A stretch of DNA of 18,690 nucleotides from NCBI GenBank assembly GCA_000697455.1, contig JNET01030412.1:1-18690 (forward strand), given 5' to 3'. The number at the start of each line of letters is the position of its first letter. Position 1 is the stretch's first letter. The notes beneath the pieces are model-generated. The model was not told the DNA's origin. It ran no database searches and saw only the letters and a program-made list of their open reading frames with translations. Shown in pieces: positions 11,206-18,690 of the stretch. Made by a program: the position numbers and the translations under genes. Source of the stretch: Basidiobolus heterosporus B8920 (lineage: Eukaryota > Basidiobolomycota > Basidiobolomycetes > Basidiobolales > Basidiobolaceae).

Positions 11206-12285
11206 TTATTTGGACCGAAGAAACCAAAAGGAGATTGCTAGTCCAGTTATCTCAGGGGATAGTGATTTTACTACTTCGAAGGTTCCACGCACAAAAGTAT
11301 CCAATCCCTCGACCCAATAGTCAACTGTAGTTCTTTCTCTGACTTGATTTAAATATTGGTAACACATGTCTTTAGAGCTTGGCCTCCACACACTCTTGAT
11401 TTGCATTTTCCAGGGAGGAAGCTCCTTCTCGGGCATATAAATCTCGTGGTCTGGATGTAGATGTTGCCACCGAGTCCACAAACGATCGGTATTGGCCTGT
11501 ATTATAAAGTACAGCGGACTAGAGGTGTAAGTTAGTAACATTCCTTAGTGAGAAAACAGTGAAGTTCGAGCTAATGCACTTACTCGTTAACCATTAGCAC
11601 GATATTTCGAACATCGCCGCCCAGTGGAAAAGTCACCATTCCATTTACCCCTTTGAGCAGAGAGTTAATCTTTGGAAAACTTTCACTATGAGCGATAATA
11701 TTCTTTAGAGCAATTTCATTCATGAACGCTGAAATTGACTCATTCCTGAAGTATCCACGCTTCACACATCTTTTCTCGGGTATATCCATTTGAAAGTTCT
11801 TTAGAGGACCGTCATTGATGCATGACTTCAAACGGCCATTACCACCGCCGTAGCCCATAAGCTTGAGTACGGGGCTCCAGTGAGGTGCGGCCCAATCGAC
11901 GGTGTAGTCCTATACATAAGTTTGTATTAGCAAGCAATCAGGAAATAAAGGAGAACAGTCCACTTACCCAGTAAGGGAGATTTAGGCTGGGGTAATATTT
12001 CTGCATCGTCTGCTCGACTTGCTTCAAAAAGTAGCGGTGGAAAGGAAGGTATAGATTCCCACCGTGAATATTCTGGTATACATCCATATATTCTTTAACT
12101 AGCACATCGTATTCTCCAGTCTGCTTGATTCTATTGATGGCTCTGAAGAATTGTTGTTGCTCCCAGCGACTCAGATTTAGGATGTTCTTTCGCGTACGCG
12201 GTACTGGACACCGTTCGTATGACCATTCGCCCTGTGTTATGGATAAGCTAGCCAATAATACCGATGTTAGGCCTAATAGCTTCAT
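11206..12285 (-). CDS. Secreted tyrosinase-family protein lacking most copper ligands
   Basis: Exons 12285-11968, 11909-11584 and 11518-11206, with introns of 58 and 65 bp; 318 aa. A signal peptide is predicted (MKLLGLTSVLLASLSITQG, then EWSYERCP). The fold signatures of a type-3 copper tyrosinase are clear: GGNLYLPFHRYFL, LPYWDYTVDWAAP, GGNGRLKSC, LGGDV and NDPLYF...ANTDRLW. In active tyrosinases six His bind two coppers. Here His74 and His83 (CuA second and third ligands, nine apart as usual) remain. The CuA first position appears to be Tyr66. The CuB motif GPHNxxH reads GVNGMVT (Asn195, Thr199), and the FLHHAN motif reads FIIQAN. So all CuB ligands are gone and phenol oxidation is not expected. 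The reading frame is intact through both splice junctions, which argues for a maintained non-enzymatic protein rather than decay. The ATG at 12285 is chosen because it opens the signal peptide. Alignment of the first CuA position is my own and less certain. Confidence 0.85.
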
Positions 12286-12294
12286 GATTGTCTG

Positions 12295-12314
12295 ATTCAC
12301 GAGAATTCACGAGA
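12295..12314. repeat. 10-bp tandem duplication in leader of tyrosinase-like gene
   Basis: Two perfect copies of ATTCACGAGA, 10 bp upstream of the start codon of the tyrosinase-like gene, so probably in its 5'UTR. Confidence 0.9.
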
Positions 12315-12495
12315 ATGAGCCTTGTATTTGTATTATCATCCATACGCGCTGTTTCACTACACGTTATTTTGTTGTTTCTGTTGTTTCATACAAACTGCAC
12401 TCAATTTGAAACACTATTGCTTGAGACGTGCTACACGAAACTACACGCAACTACACATCTGATAGTAGGACATTTATTTCGATACTCTCGTGTAT

Positions 12496-12523
12496 ATTCC
12501 CGCGTTTATTCCCGCGTTTATTC
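12496..12523. repeat. 12-bp tandem repeat (2.3 copies)
   Basis: ATTCCCGCGTTT occurs at 12496-12507 and 12508-12519, followed by a partial ATTC. It lies between the tyrosinase-like start and the coiled-coil gene stop. A run of CTACAC words (about 12356-12455) lies nearby. Together they create a meaningless repetitive ORF on the plus strand. Confidence 0.9.
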
Positions 12524-12573
12524 AATTATGTATCTTAGAATCTCAGTGCTAACTTAGATGCCAAACATTCCTA

Positions 12574-13545
12574 CTAATTTTCCGAGCATTTCTCGACATA
12601 GGCGGATATCTTTCGGACTGTGTCAAAAACATCCTTGACCTCCACCTCCCCGATGCCCAGTTGGCTTAGTTTTTCTGATAGAAGAACCATGATACGTTGA
12701 TGATAAAATTGTGTTTCTTTCAATGTTTTGTAGATCGCTTCAATCAAGTTTACTTGTTCCAGGATCCTAGCCTTTACTACGTCGATCTCTTCTTTCAAGG
12801 AATCCCGCTGATCGCTTATTGTAGCACGACGGTCACTGGCGTGTTTGAAACGGGCAAGTAGAAGCGGCGAGCTTCCATGAGGAGGTGATTTATCCAAAGA
12901 AATGGCTGATTTAGAAAGAGACTCGGCCGCTTCAATTGGCACACTTTGTGAAGTACGCTTTCGACTTGTGTTGGATAAGTTTGGTAACCGATGAGTACTA
13001 TCACTTGGATTGATCTTGCTATTTTCTTGAATGGTGCTCCTGGGTAAAGACACGTCCTTCGGATTGCTTTTCAATGCTCGGTTTCTATTTGCGTTGCTGG
13101 TTCTTCCCTTTTTCCGACCTACTCTACTGGTCGATTTTGCTGCAAGCATGGGTCTATGGACAAAGTCTGCTTTGGTCTGAATTCTTGGGCGTAGTTTGCT
13201 AGCAGTAGTTCGTGTTTGAGAGCGGGTTGGTGTTGCTACATTTGGTATCTTAGTATTGGACTTTTCTTTGGCTGAATTTAGAGTACCAGCACGTTCACGT
13301 ACAGATCTACGCAGTGAAGAGTAAATGTTGTTCGTTGACAATCTAGCAGACAGGCTTTCAGTAATCCCTGGTACCCGTGGTTGTGAGGCATCGCGTGAAC
13401 TGGGTGTATCTTGTTTGTTATCTCCCATACTCTTGTTCGAGCCAGAAAGTGAACCAAGGGAACGTTCTCCGGACCATTCCTCTTGTACATATCCTATGTT
13501 GGTGGCAATAAACTTTCTGATGAGAGCATAGATCTCAACAATCAT
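12574..13545 (-). CDS. Basic protein with C-terminal coiled coil, possibly EB1-related
   Basis: Single exon, 323 aa from the ATG at 13545. I do not recognise the family with confidence. Residues 1-23 (MIVEIYALIRKFIATNIGYV) are hydrophobic and helical. About 24-245 is Ser/Arg/Lys-rich and disordered, and includes RVGRKKGR at about 141-148 (nuclear-localisation-like). Thr98-Lys-Ile-Pro101 matches the S/TxIP motif by which partners bind EB1, and basic residues surround it. About 246-295 is a predicted coiled coil, from DQRDSLKEEIDVVKARILEQ to ETQFYHQRIMVLLSEKL. A short helix (VKDVFDTVRKISAYVEK) ends the protein. The E-x-x-FY pattern plus terminal helix recalls the EB-homology domain, but there is no CH domain and no room for one upstream, since the next gene ends at 13740. 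A microtubule or spindle role is only a guess. An 11-codon uORF precedes it. Confidence 0.7.
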   Translation of the reverse strand: MIVEIYALIRKFIATNIGYVQEEWSGERSLGSLSGSNKSMGDNKQDTPSSRDASQPRVPGITESLSARLSTNNIYSSLRRSVRERAGTLNSAKEKSNTKIPNVATPTRSQTRTTASKLRPRIQTKADFVHRPMLAAKSTSRVGRKKGRTSNANRNRALKSNPKDVSLPRSTIQENSKINPSDSTHRLPNLSNTSRKRTSQSVPIEAAESLSKSAISLDKSPPHGSSPLLLARFKHASDRRATISDQRDSLKEEIDVVKARILEQVNLIEAIYKTLKETQFYHQRIMVLLSEKLSQLGIGEVEVKDVFDTVRKISAYVEKCSEN

Positions 13546-13562
13546 TGATCTGGTTGAAGATA

Positions 13563-13598
13563 TCAACGGTCACTGAGACGAATTGTCGATGGCGTCAT
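13563..13598 (-). promoter_or_regulatory. Upstream ORF before the coiled-coil gene
   Basis: MTPSTIRLSDR then stop, starting in the favourable context ACCATGA and ending 17 bases before the main ATG at 13545. If the transcript includes it, it would be expected to reduce translation of the main ORF. I looked for a splice that would make it a first exon; the plausible 57-bp intron does not keep the main frame. Confidence 0.35.
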
Positions 13599-13739
13599 GG
13601 TTGCCTTTGATGATACATAGGATTTATTCAACACTGGGCTTCTGGTAGATGGATGTAAGAAAGCAATTGAATGACTGGTGATCGCGAGTCTCGGGACAGG
13701 ATAGTTGTGACTATATTAGTGATAAGTATGGCTTGATCT

Positions 13740-14835
13740 TTATAAACAAATGGTTATCTTTTGCCGTGCTTTTGCTGGGATATACGGGAGTTTGGCTTTG
13801 TTGATAGGCCCCTCCATCTTCCCATTTGTGCTCTGAAGGGATGTTACCGGTGGTGCGGGGGCAGATGTGTGGAGCATGAAAGCTGGCAAGGCTGAAAGCG
13901 AACGTGCTCTGATCCATTTTGAGGATATACGTGGCGATGAAGGGGCACTACTGCTGCCCTGGGGAAGATCGAATGGCCGGGTTTCCATCTGTTCCATTTC
14001 TAGATTCAGCGAACGAGAACTTCGGCTTCTTGGGTAAACCTCTGGTGGTTCATCATCCTCTTCTATCCGGGATAGGCTTTTCCCTAAATTGAAAGCGGAT
14101 TCAAATTGAATGGATGTATCTAGTAAAACAGGGGAGGGAACCTCTTCCTCGTACGTTGAGCCCAATTCCGCTAGAATAGAGGATGAGGTGTCAGTGAGTA
14201 GAGAGTGAGCATCCTCTATTCTGGACTTCACACGAGTAGAGCATTCACCAACCACATCCGGTTCCTGCGTTGTGTTTTGCAAATACTGCAACGCGTAGAA
14301 TGCTGCCGGATCGTAAGTCAATGATGGTATCGGTGGAAGCATTGGAGGCGTGTCCATAGAGTCATACAGCGAACTACTGAAGGCTGTGCGAGGAAACTTT
14401 CCTTTTTCTTCATCTCGTTGACCTCTTCCCAGAAAACCTGCCCCTACTGAAGAATACGATGAGAAACTAGAGGACTCTGGAACATTTATGATTTCTTGAA
14501 TACCTGCTCTCTTACTATGATAACGCCAGTACAAGAAGCCCATGGTAACTGCAGCAATAACCGCACATCCACCGATTATTCCGCCAATGGCCAACCTACC
14601 AAACCTGGAGCCAAGTGGCTGAGGGTGAATGGAATCCTTCAGCTCCGCAGCAGATGCTAGATACCAGAGAGAACTGATAAACATTTTATTTTCTTTCCTA
14701 ACCATATCAAAGCCTGGGAATCCACGTACCATCTATATCGCAGGTTAAATCTGAGCACTCTGATTCATCCAGTTGACCCTGCACCAAGACGATAAATCGA
14801 AATACCAATAACTGTAGTAACCCTCTAAAAAACAT
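13740..14835 (-). CDS. Single-pass type I membrane protein with long cytosolic tail
   Basis: Two exons, 14835-14730 and 14656-13740, with a 73-bp GT-AG intron; 340 aa. The start at 14835 gives a compact signal peptide (MFFRGLLQLLVFRFIVLVQG). In-frame ATGs at 14886 and 14913 would add a second hydrophobic stretch and cannot be excluded. The ectodomain is very short, about residues 21-55, with a CSDLTC pair (Cys27, Cys32). A TM segment at about 57-79 (LAIGGIIGGCAVIAAVTMGFLYW) is followed by basic YHSKR. The remaining 255 residues or so are cytosolic, Ser/Pro/Glu-rich and probably disordered, with acidic patches (RIEEDDEPPE) and several SxS and SP sites. The plan recalls fungal wall-stress sensors or bud-site proteins, but the ectodomain lacks the Ser/Thr-rich stalk of Wsc/Mid2, so no function is assigned. 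Confidence 0.72.
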
Positions 14836-15454
14836 TGCCACAGAAATGAGTAAGAATAAAAGAAACGCCACTTCATTTTGAAGCATTTTAGTCCGAATTG
14901 AGTTCCCAACCATTAGGTCTCCTCGATAGAATCATGCAGGAGTTAATCAGTGAGTACCACACCTAAAGCGATCCTAGCCACTAGAACGAAACCCGGCCGT
15001 CTGGGGTGAATCGTGCTTGATGCTTTGTATGTTCGTTTCTCCGGGTCCTTACATTTAACTTCCCTAATCATCTGGACTCTAGCAATAATGATGCGGCCAA
15101 GATGGAGATAATCTGGAACCTTGTTGCTGATATTACAACCATGGTGCACACTTACTAATCACACTCTTCAGAAGACTTGCTGATGTCCATTTCATGTGAA
15201 TAACTAGACTAATGCATTAACCAGACGTAATTGAGTTGCTTGGTCGGTTCAGTCAAGACCAACTTGTTTATTCTATTGTTAGATGTAAATGTAAATGTAC
15301 TTGAGGAATGAATGAAAGCTCAAGTCATCGCCTATCCATGGGATGGAATATTCCTGGATGAATGAAAATGGCCACGGTGAGGTTAGGTGGTGAGGGATGA
15401 GGGATGAGGAGCAAGTACCCATATAAAGACGCGTTGTGATAGACATCCAGCCCT
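14836..15454. other. Intergenic region between membrane-protein and BAR-SH3 genes
   Basis: About 620 bp. It contains the doubtful two-exon ORF below and, nearer the BAR-SH3 stop, G/T-rich short repeats (GTAAAT repeated at about 15286-15298, GGGATGA repeated near 15394-15407). Upstream exons of the membrane-protein gene could also hide here. Confidence 0.5.
14943..15195 (-). CDS. Doubtful small two-exon gene
   Basis: A possible 69-aa product from exons 15195-15156 and 15112-14943. It starts MKWTSASLLKSVI at a good donor (GTAAGT) and continues in frame with LHLGRIIIARVQMIREVKCK to a hydrophobic end (GFVLVARIALGVVLTD). The implied 43-bp intron is shorter than every other intron in the window (53-107 bp), which counts against it. 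The second exon's frame also stays open across the intron. It could be a small organellar or membrane protein, or mis-assigned upstream exons of the neighbouring membrane protein. I recognise no family. Confidence 0.22.
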
Positions 15455-17493
15455 TTAATGTATATGGAAGCAATTATTGCAACTGTTCTGTCTGAATACA
15501 TTCGCCTTGTAATCAGTGCACCCACATTCCCGACATGCTCCAATCTCCCCTGCGTCATGGTCATCAAATGGACTACGACTTGCGTGCTGCGAGTTTAAGG
15601 TATTGGCGCGATCTGAGTATGGAATGGAAGGCCCTCTTATTTCTGAGGGATCTGGTCGGGGGCCACCTTGGAATGCTGGGTTGCTGGGTGGGAGTGGTGC
15701 AAGTCTTCGACGAGGATCACCTTGCATTGAAGAGGTGTCATTTTGATTAGGTAGAGAGTTAATTGTAGGGTTGTAGCGGTTAATCCCGCTAGGTGGTGCT
15801 GTTACTTTTTTAGAAGTATCGTACGATGTCCTCGTCTGCATCGGAGCAGGCGGAATATTTGCCATGATTTCCTCCACATAGTTAGAAGGAAACATCCCAG
15901 CGCGCCGTCCGTATTCGTCTACTATTTCACCAATCCACCAACCTTCATCGATTTTATCCAACACGGTAACCGTGTCGCCTTTGCGAATTCGTAGTTCGTC
16001 TTGAGACTCTCCTTCAAAGTCATATAGTACCCGCGCTAATTGCTTCTGACTGCCGCGGTGAGTCAGGGCTGGGTCAGCCATGTCCTTATCGTAGCTAGGC
16101 GTTCTAGTACGAGCTCTTCCTGGCGCAGAGCTGCCATATACGTTAGGCATCATATCATCTGAAGTCTCACTATTCGATCTCGGCATATTGAAATGAGTTG
16201 GGTTGCGGGACGGCTGTGGCATCGGAGGGGATTGGTTCTCATAATTAGTCGGGAGAGGTGCACGATGCGACTTTGAACGAGATACTGAGTGCTCGCCCCG
16301 TACAGCCAAATTGGGGCTTTTCCGTGTAGATTTATAATATTCTGAGTATGTACTACACAACGAGATGAGTCAGTACCAATCCTAACAGTCCGCTGAATGT
16401 CCTGTACCTTCGATCAAACACGTTTCTAATTTCTGTTAAAATCTGGACATTTCTCTGAAAATAATCCAACTCTAGATCGTAAAACATAGCCAGTTGTTCC
16501 ATGTACATTTCCTAAGGATAGATCTTAGCACCGTCATTACCCTGATAACCAGTAATGTACCAACCTCAGCGTTGCTGATAGCAACCATTCTACTATATGC
16601 ATCATCCATCGATTCGTTGAACTTCAATTCTGCTGCACGCATCTGCTCCTCCAACTCAGGTTTCTCCTTCTTCGCTTTCTGCACCGCGTTTAACTTAGCA
16701 TTGTAATCCAGTCGACGAGACTCCAATTTTTTGCGTGCTTGCTGTGGGACGGAATCGATTCAGTACAGAGTCCATTCATAATCTCGGTAAAGGTGTTTGT
16801 ACCTGTAATTCTTTCAATTCATTCAGAGCTTCTTCCAAACCACTCACATAACTCTCCCGAAGCTGGTTCGCCTAAAACAGAAAAATTTCCATCAGTCACG
16901 AAGAAGCGACATGTTGCGATCAATATACATACATAGTTTAGCTGATTGGTAGCAATCTTCTCTTGCGCCTCTCCAAAAGACACCATAGCCTGCCCTAGAT
17001 TTGTCCCATATGTATATGATTAGTCAATAGCTTGCCAAAGTAATGGAGACATTCGAGAGGAGTTAACCGTAAGGAGATTCACGAGGAAGAGTATTTCCTT
17101 GAGCAATCAAGGAATTAGCTAAACTCAAAATAGGGGAAATTTTGCTTTTATCCTCTGGACCTTTCTTCTTTTTTTCTAAACGTCCATAAACGTTGATTTA
17201 TCAGTAAGAAAATCCCTAAAGAGAGGTACTCTCCAAATCATCGTCTACCTAAAGTTCGAAGATATACTTCAGACGCATCGTAGAGTCGCTCGAACGTGTC
17301 TTTACGTTGGTCCGATTCTTGTTCTAATCTCTGAAACTCATCACTACTCTCGGTTTTATTGGCTTTTCCAAGTTTCTCCCCAGTCCACTAAAACAATAAT
17401 TCTATTAAACAAGAAAACTCTACACTCACACCACGACTACCTAAGCAATACCTGTTTGAACTTTCCCAAATTTTTCCCAATAGCGGTTGCCAT
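15455..17493 (-). CDS. Endophilin-like BAR-SH3 protein with C-terminal Cys/His tail
   Basis: Membrane-curving adaptor expected at endocytic or endosomal membranes, with an SH3 domain recruiting proline-rich partners. Eight exons: 17493-17452, 17387-17249, 17175-17068, 16994-16933, 16871-16803, 16741-16565, 16511-16408 and 16352-15455. Introns are 53-73 bp and all phases agree, giving 532 aa. Residues about 1-233 form the BAR domain: MATAIGKNLGKFKQWTGEKL amphipathic start, DEFQRLEQESDQRKDTFERL, ESPYGQAMVSFGEAQEKIA and MFYDLELDYFQRNVQIL. A Pro/Ser-rich linker spans 234-338. The SH3 domain is about 339-396 (ARVLYDFEGESQDELRIRKG, then GWWIGE and MFPSNYVEE). A second Pro-rich linker follows. The final 26 residues hold CRECGC and CNNCFHIH (Cys507, 510, 512, 525, 528; His530, 532), a probable zinc-binding tail also seen in other fungal BAR-SH3 proteins. 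The intron donors GTTAAC (from 17067) and GTTGGT (from 16564) are unusual, but only those joins keep the frame. Confidence 0.95.
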
Positions 17494-17640
17494 AAGTTGG
17501 TTCTCAACAAAGTAAAAGAAGCGTTCACTGCAAGTCTCACTAGCGAGGTGTTTAGAGGGGAACCAGTAAAAGAGGACACTACCTACCTAACCCTAGTTAC
17601 TATCCTATCCTCATCAATCCTCAATTTTCTGAGAACTTAA

Positions 17641-17838
17641 TCATACATAACCTAATTTACCACTTGTGATGTCACTCCTAATCCAATTTCGCTGATTTTT
17701 TGATTGGATCAATGGGGAAGCCTTAATCAACATTCCGTATACTTGCTTAACATATATATATATTAAGCTTACCTTGAATCGTTGCGCTCCTGCGTACACT
17801 ATTGCAGGATGTTGATCATTCATGTAGCCAAAAAACAT
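17641..17838 (-). CDS. Doubtful small gene of about 48 codons
   Basis: An ORF starting MFFGYMNDQHPAIVYAGAQRFK meets a strong donor (GTAAGC) at about 17772. The nearest acceptor of normal spacing, 53 bp on, keeps the frame and adds 26 residues ending KLGYV at 17641. The first part reads like real coding sequence. I do not recognise it, and a further exon upstream is possible because CTTTTTTAG, acceptor-like, directly precedes the ATG. It lies 148 bp upstream of the BAR-SH3 start on the same strand. Confidence 0.22.
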   Translation of the reverse strand: MFFGYMNDQHPAIVYAGAQRFKVSLIYIYVKQVYGMLIKASPLIQSKNQRNWIRSDITSGKLGYV

Positions 17839-18690
17839 GACTAAAAAAGCCTACCAATTGAGTATATTTACTCAACTTTGAACCAACCTCCTCTTGAGTC
17901 CACAATTGACAACTGTTGGAATTGATATAGCTTGGCACCTAATTTATCAAAGTAGAAACTCTACCCCACTAGATTTTATCCAATATCGTAAGTTATTTAA
18001 TAACTGGAGCCAAGTAAAGATTCAAGCCAAGCAAAAGCTGGGATGTTGCTTTAATTGAAAATTACACACTTTCAACAGAAATCCACCCATTTCACATTTA
18101 GTCACTCATACAAAACCTTACTCATGCAATATTTATTCAGCAGTGTCTTCTAGTCTCAAACTTACCTTTGGGCTTACTTGCAAGGATCTTGCTTTATCTT
18201 ACCCATCATAAGTATAAATGTTATCTGGATTTTGAGACAATGATATCTGGGATCTCATGATTCTTATTAGTTTGGCTCTTGCAAATTTATTGAGTTAATA
18301 ATCAAAGTTATGGTTGAAGCTCACAGAACTTAGCACATATTAATGATACTAAGCCCAATCTTTGTTATAATTACTTGCCAACTTCTGTTGTGAGATTCTG
18401 GGAGTTATCAGGGATTTGGAGTATTAAAAGAAAATATGATTCTCACTTATATATTTATTGAATGAAAAATTGACTCTTATATTTTGTCCAAAGGTAAGCA
18501 AAGCATTGCATGAAATGTGCTAAAAAGGTTCCTGGAACATATGTACAAAGTTTGGGATTATTTGGGCATACTTGAGAAAGTCAAGTATTCTGGGTACCTC
18601 TCTGTTATTGAAAGTCTGGTGACTTGTGGTACAAGCAGCATTTCCTAAAGAGGAAAATATGGAGTATGGTGACTGCATCTGAACACAAAG
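17839..18690. other. Gene-free right edge
   Basis: No credible host gene on either strand; no long ORF exists. From 17989 onward the sequence contains no CpG and is treated as a decayed element (next entry). The short part before that, 17839-17988, has no features I can name. Confidence 0.7.
17989..18690 (-). mobile_element. CpG-free decayed repeat, possibly a Ty3/Gypsy-like retroelement fossil
   Basis: I read every line and found no CG dinucleotide in these 702 bases, while TG and CA are abundant. That is the mark of long cytosine methylation and deamination, normally seen in silenced transposons. The stretch is broken in all frames, many times over. On the minus strand around 18530-18630 there is a weak resemblance to the end of Ty3/Gypsy reverse transcriptase, with an IPNF word. 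The family call is therefore tentative. No terminal repeat or boundary is visible, and the element probably continues past the right edge. Complete CpG loss suggests an old insertion. Confidence 0.4.

Noticed and set aside
12288-12557. Plus-strand ORF of 89 codons with a repeated YSRV motif
   Set aside because: It is created by the 12-bp and CTACAC repeats and begins inside the leader of the tyrosinase-like gene; no domain and no promoter context.
13517-13573. A GT-AG pair that would join the uORF to the coiled-coil gene
   Set aside because: The phase does not match, so splicing would leave the main frame.

Overview
The window looks like a gene-dense stretch of a fungal nuclear genome. Genes sit on both strands. 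Most have short GT-AG introns (53-107 bp where I could place them), and base composition is moderately AT-rich. The gene set is fungal: a siroheme synthase with fused Met8- and Met1-type domains, a stand-alone UDP-galactose epimerase, Get4, a BAR-SH3 protein of fungal type with a C-terminal Cys/His tail, and a secreted tyrosinase-family protein. The tyrosinase-family sequence recalls the expanded tyrosinases of early-diverging fungi such as Kickxellomycotina. That placement is an inference from memory and could be wrong.

Layout: (1) 1-788, minus strand, 5' half of an Nramp metal transporter that runs off the left edge. (2) 789-2285, a divergent intergenic region with a cluster of short direct repeats and a TATA box. 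(3) 2286-3546, plus, UDP-galactose 4-epimerase in 4 exons. (4) 3547-4703, intergenic, with one doubtful 26-codon ORF. (5) 4704-6278, plus, intronless bifunctional siroheme synthase. (6) 6511-7961, plus, GET4 in 7 exons. (7) 8278-9966, minus, a RING-H2 protein with an N-myristoylation signal, convergent with GET4. (8) 9967-11205, gene-free and rich in small tandem repeats. (9) 11206-12285, minus, a secreted tyrosinase-like protein that has lost most copper ligands. (10) 12574-13545, minus, an unrecognised basic protein with a C-terminal coiled coil. (11) 13740-14835, minus, a single-pass membrane protein. (12) 14943-15195, a doubtful small gene. (13) 15455-17493, minus, an endophilin-like BAR-SH3 protein in 8 exons. 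(14) 17641-17838, a doubtful small gene. (15) 17989-18690, a segment with no CpG at all, probably a methylation-decayed transposon fossil.

The genes do not form one pathway. They are mostly housekeeping functions: metal uptake, galactose metabolism, siroheme for sulfite reduction, tail-anchored protein insertion, ubiquitination and endocytosis. The points most worth following are the copper-site-degenerate tyrosinase homologue, the coiled-coil protein with an EB1-like C-terminus, and the CpG-free block at the right edge. I saw no CRISPR, no rRNA or tRNA gene, and no clear previously undescribed multi-gene system.
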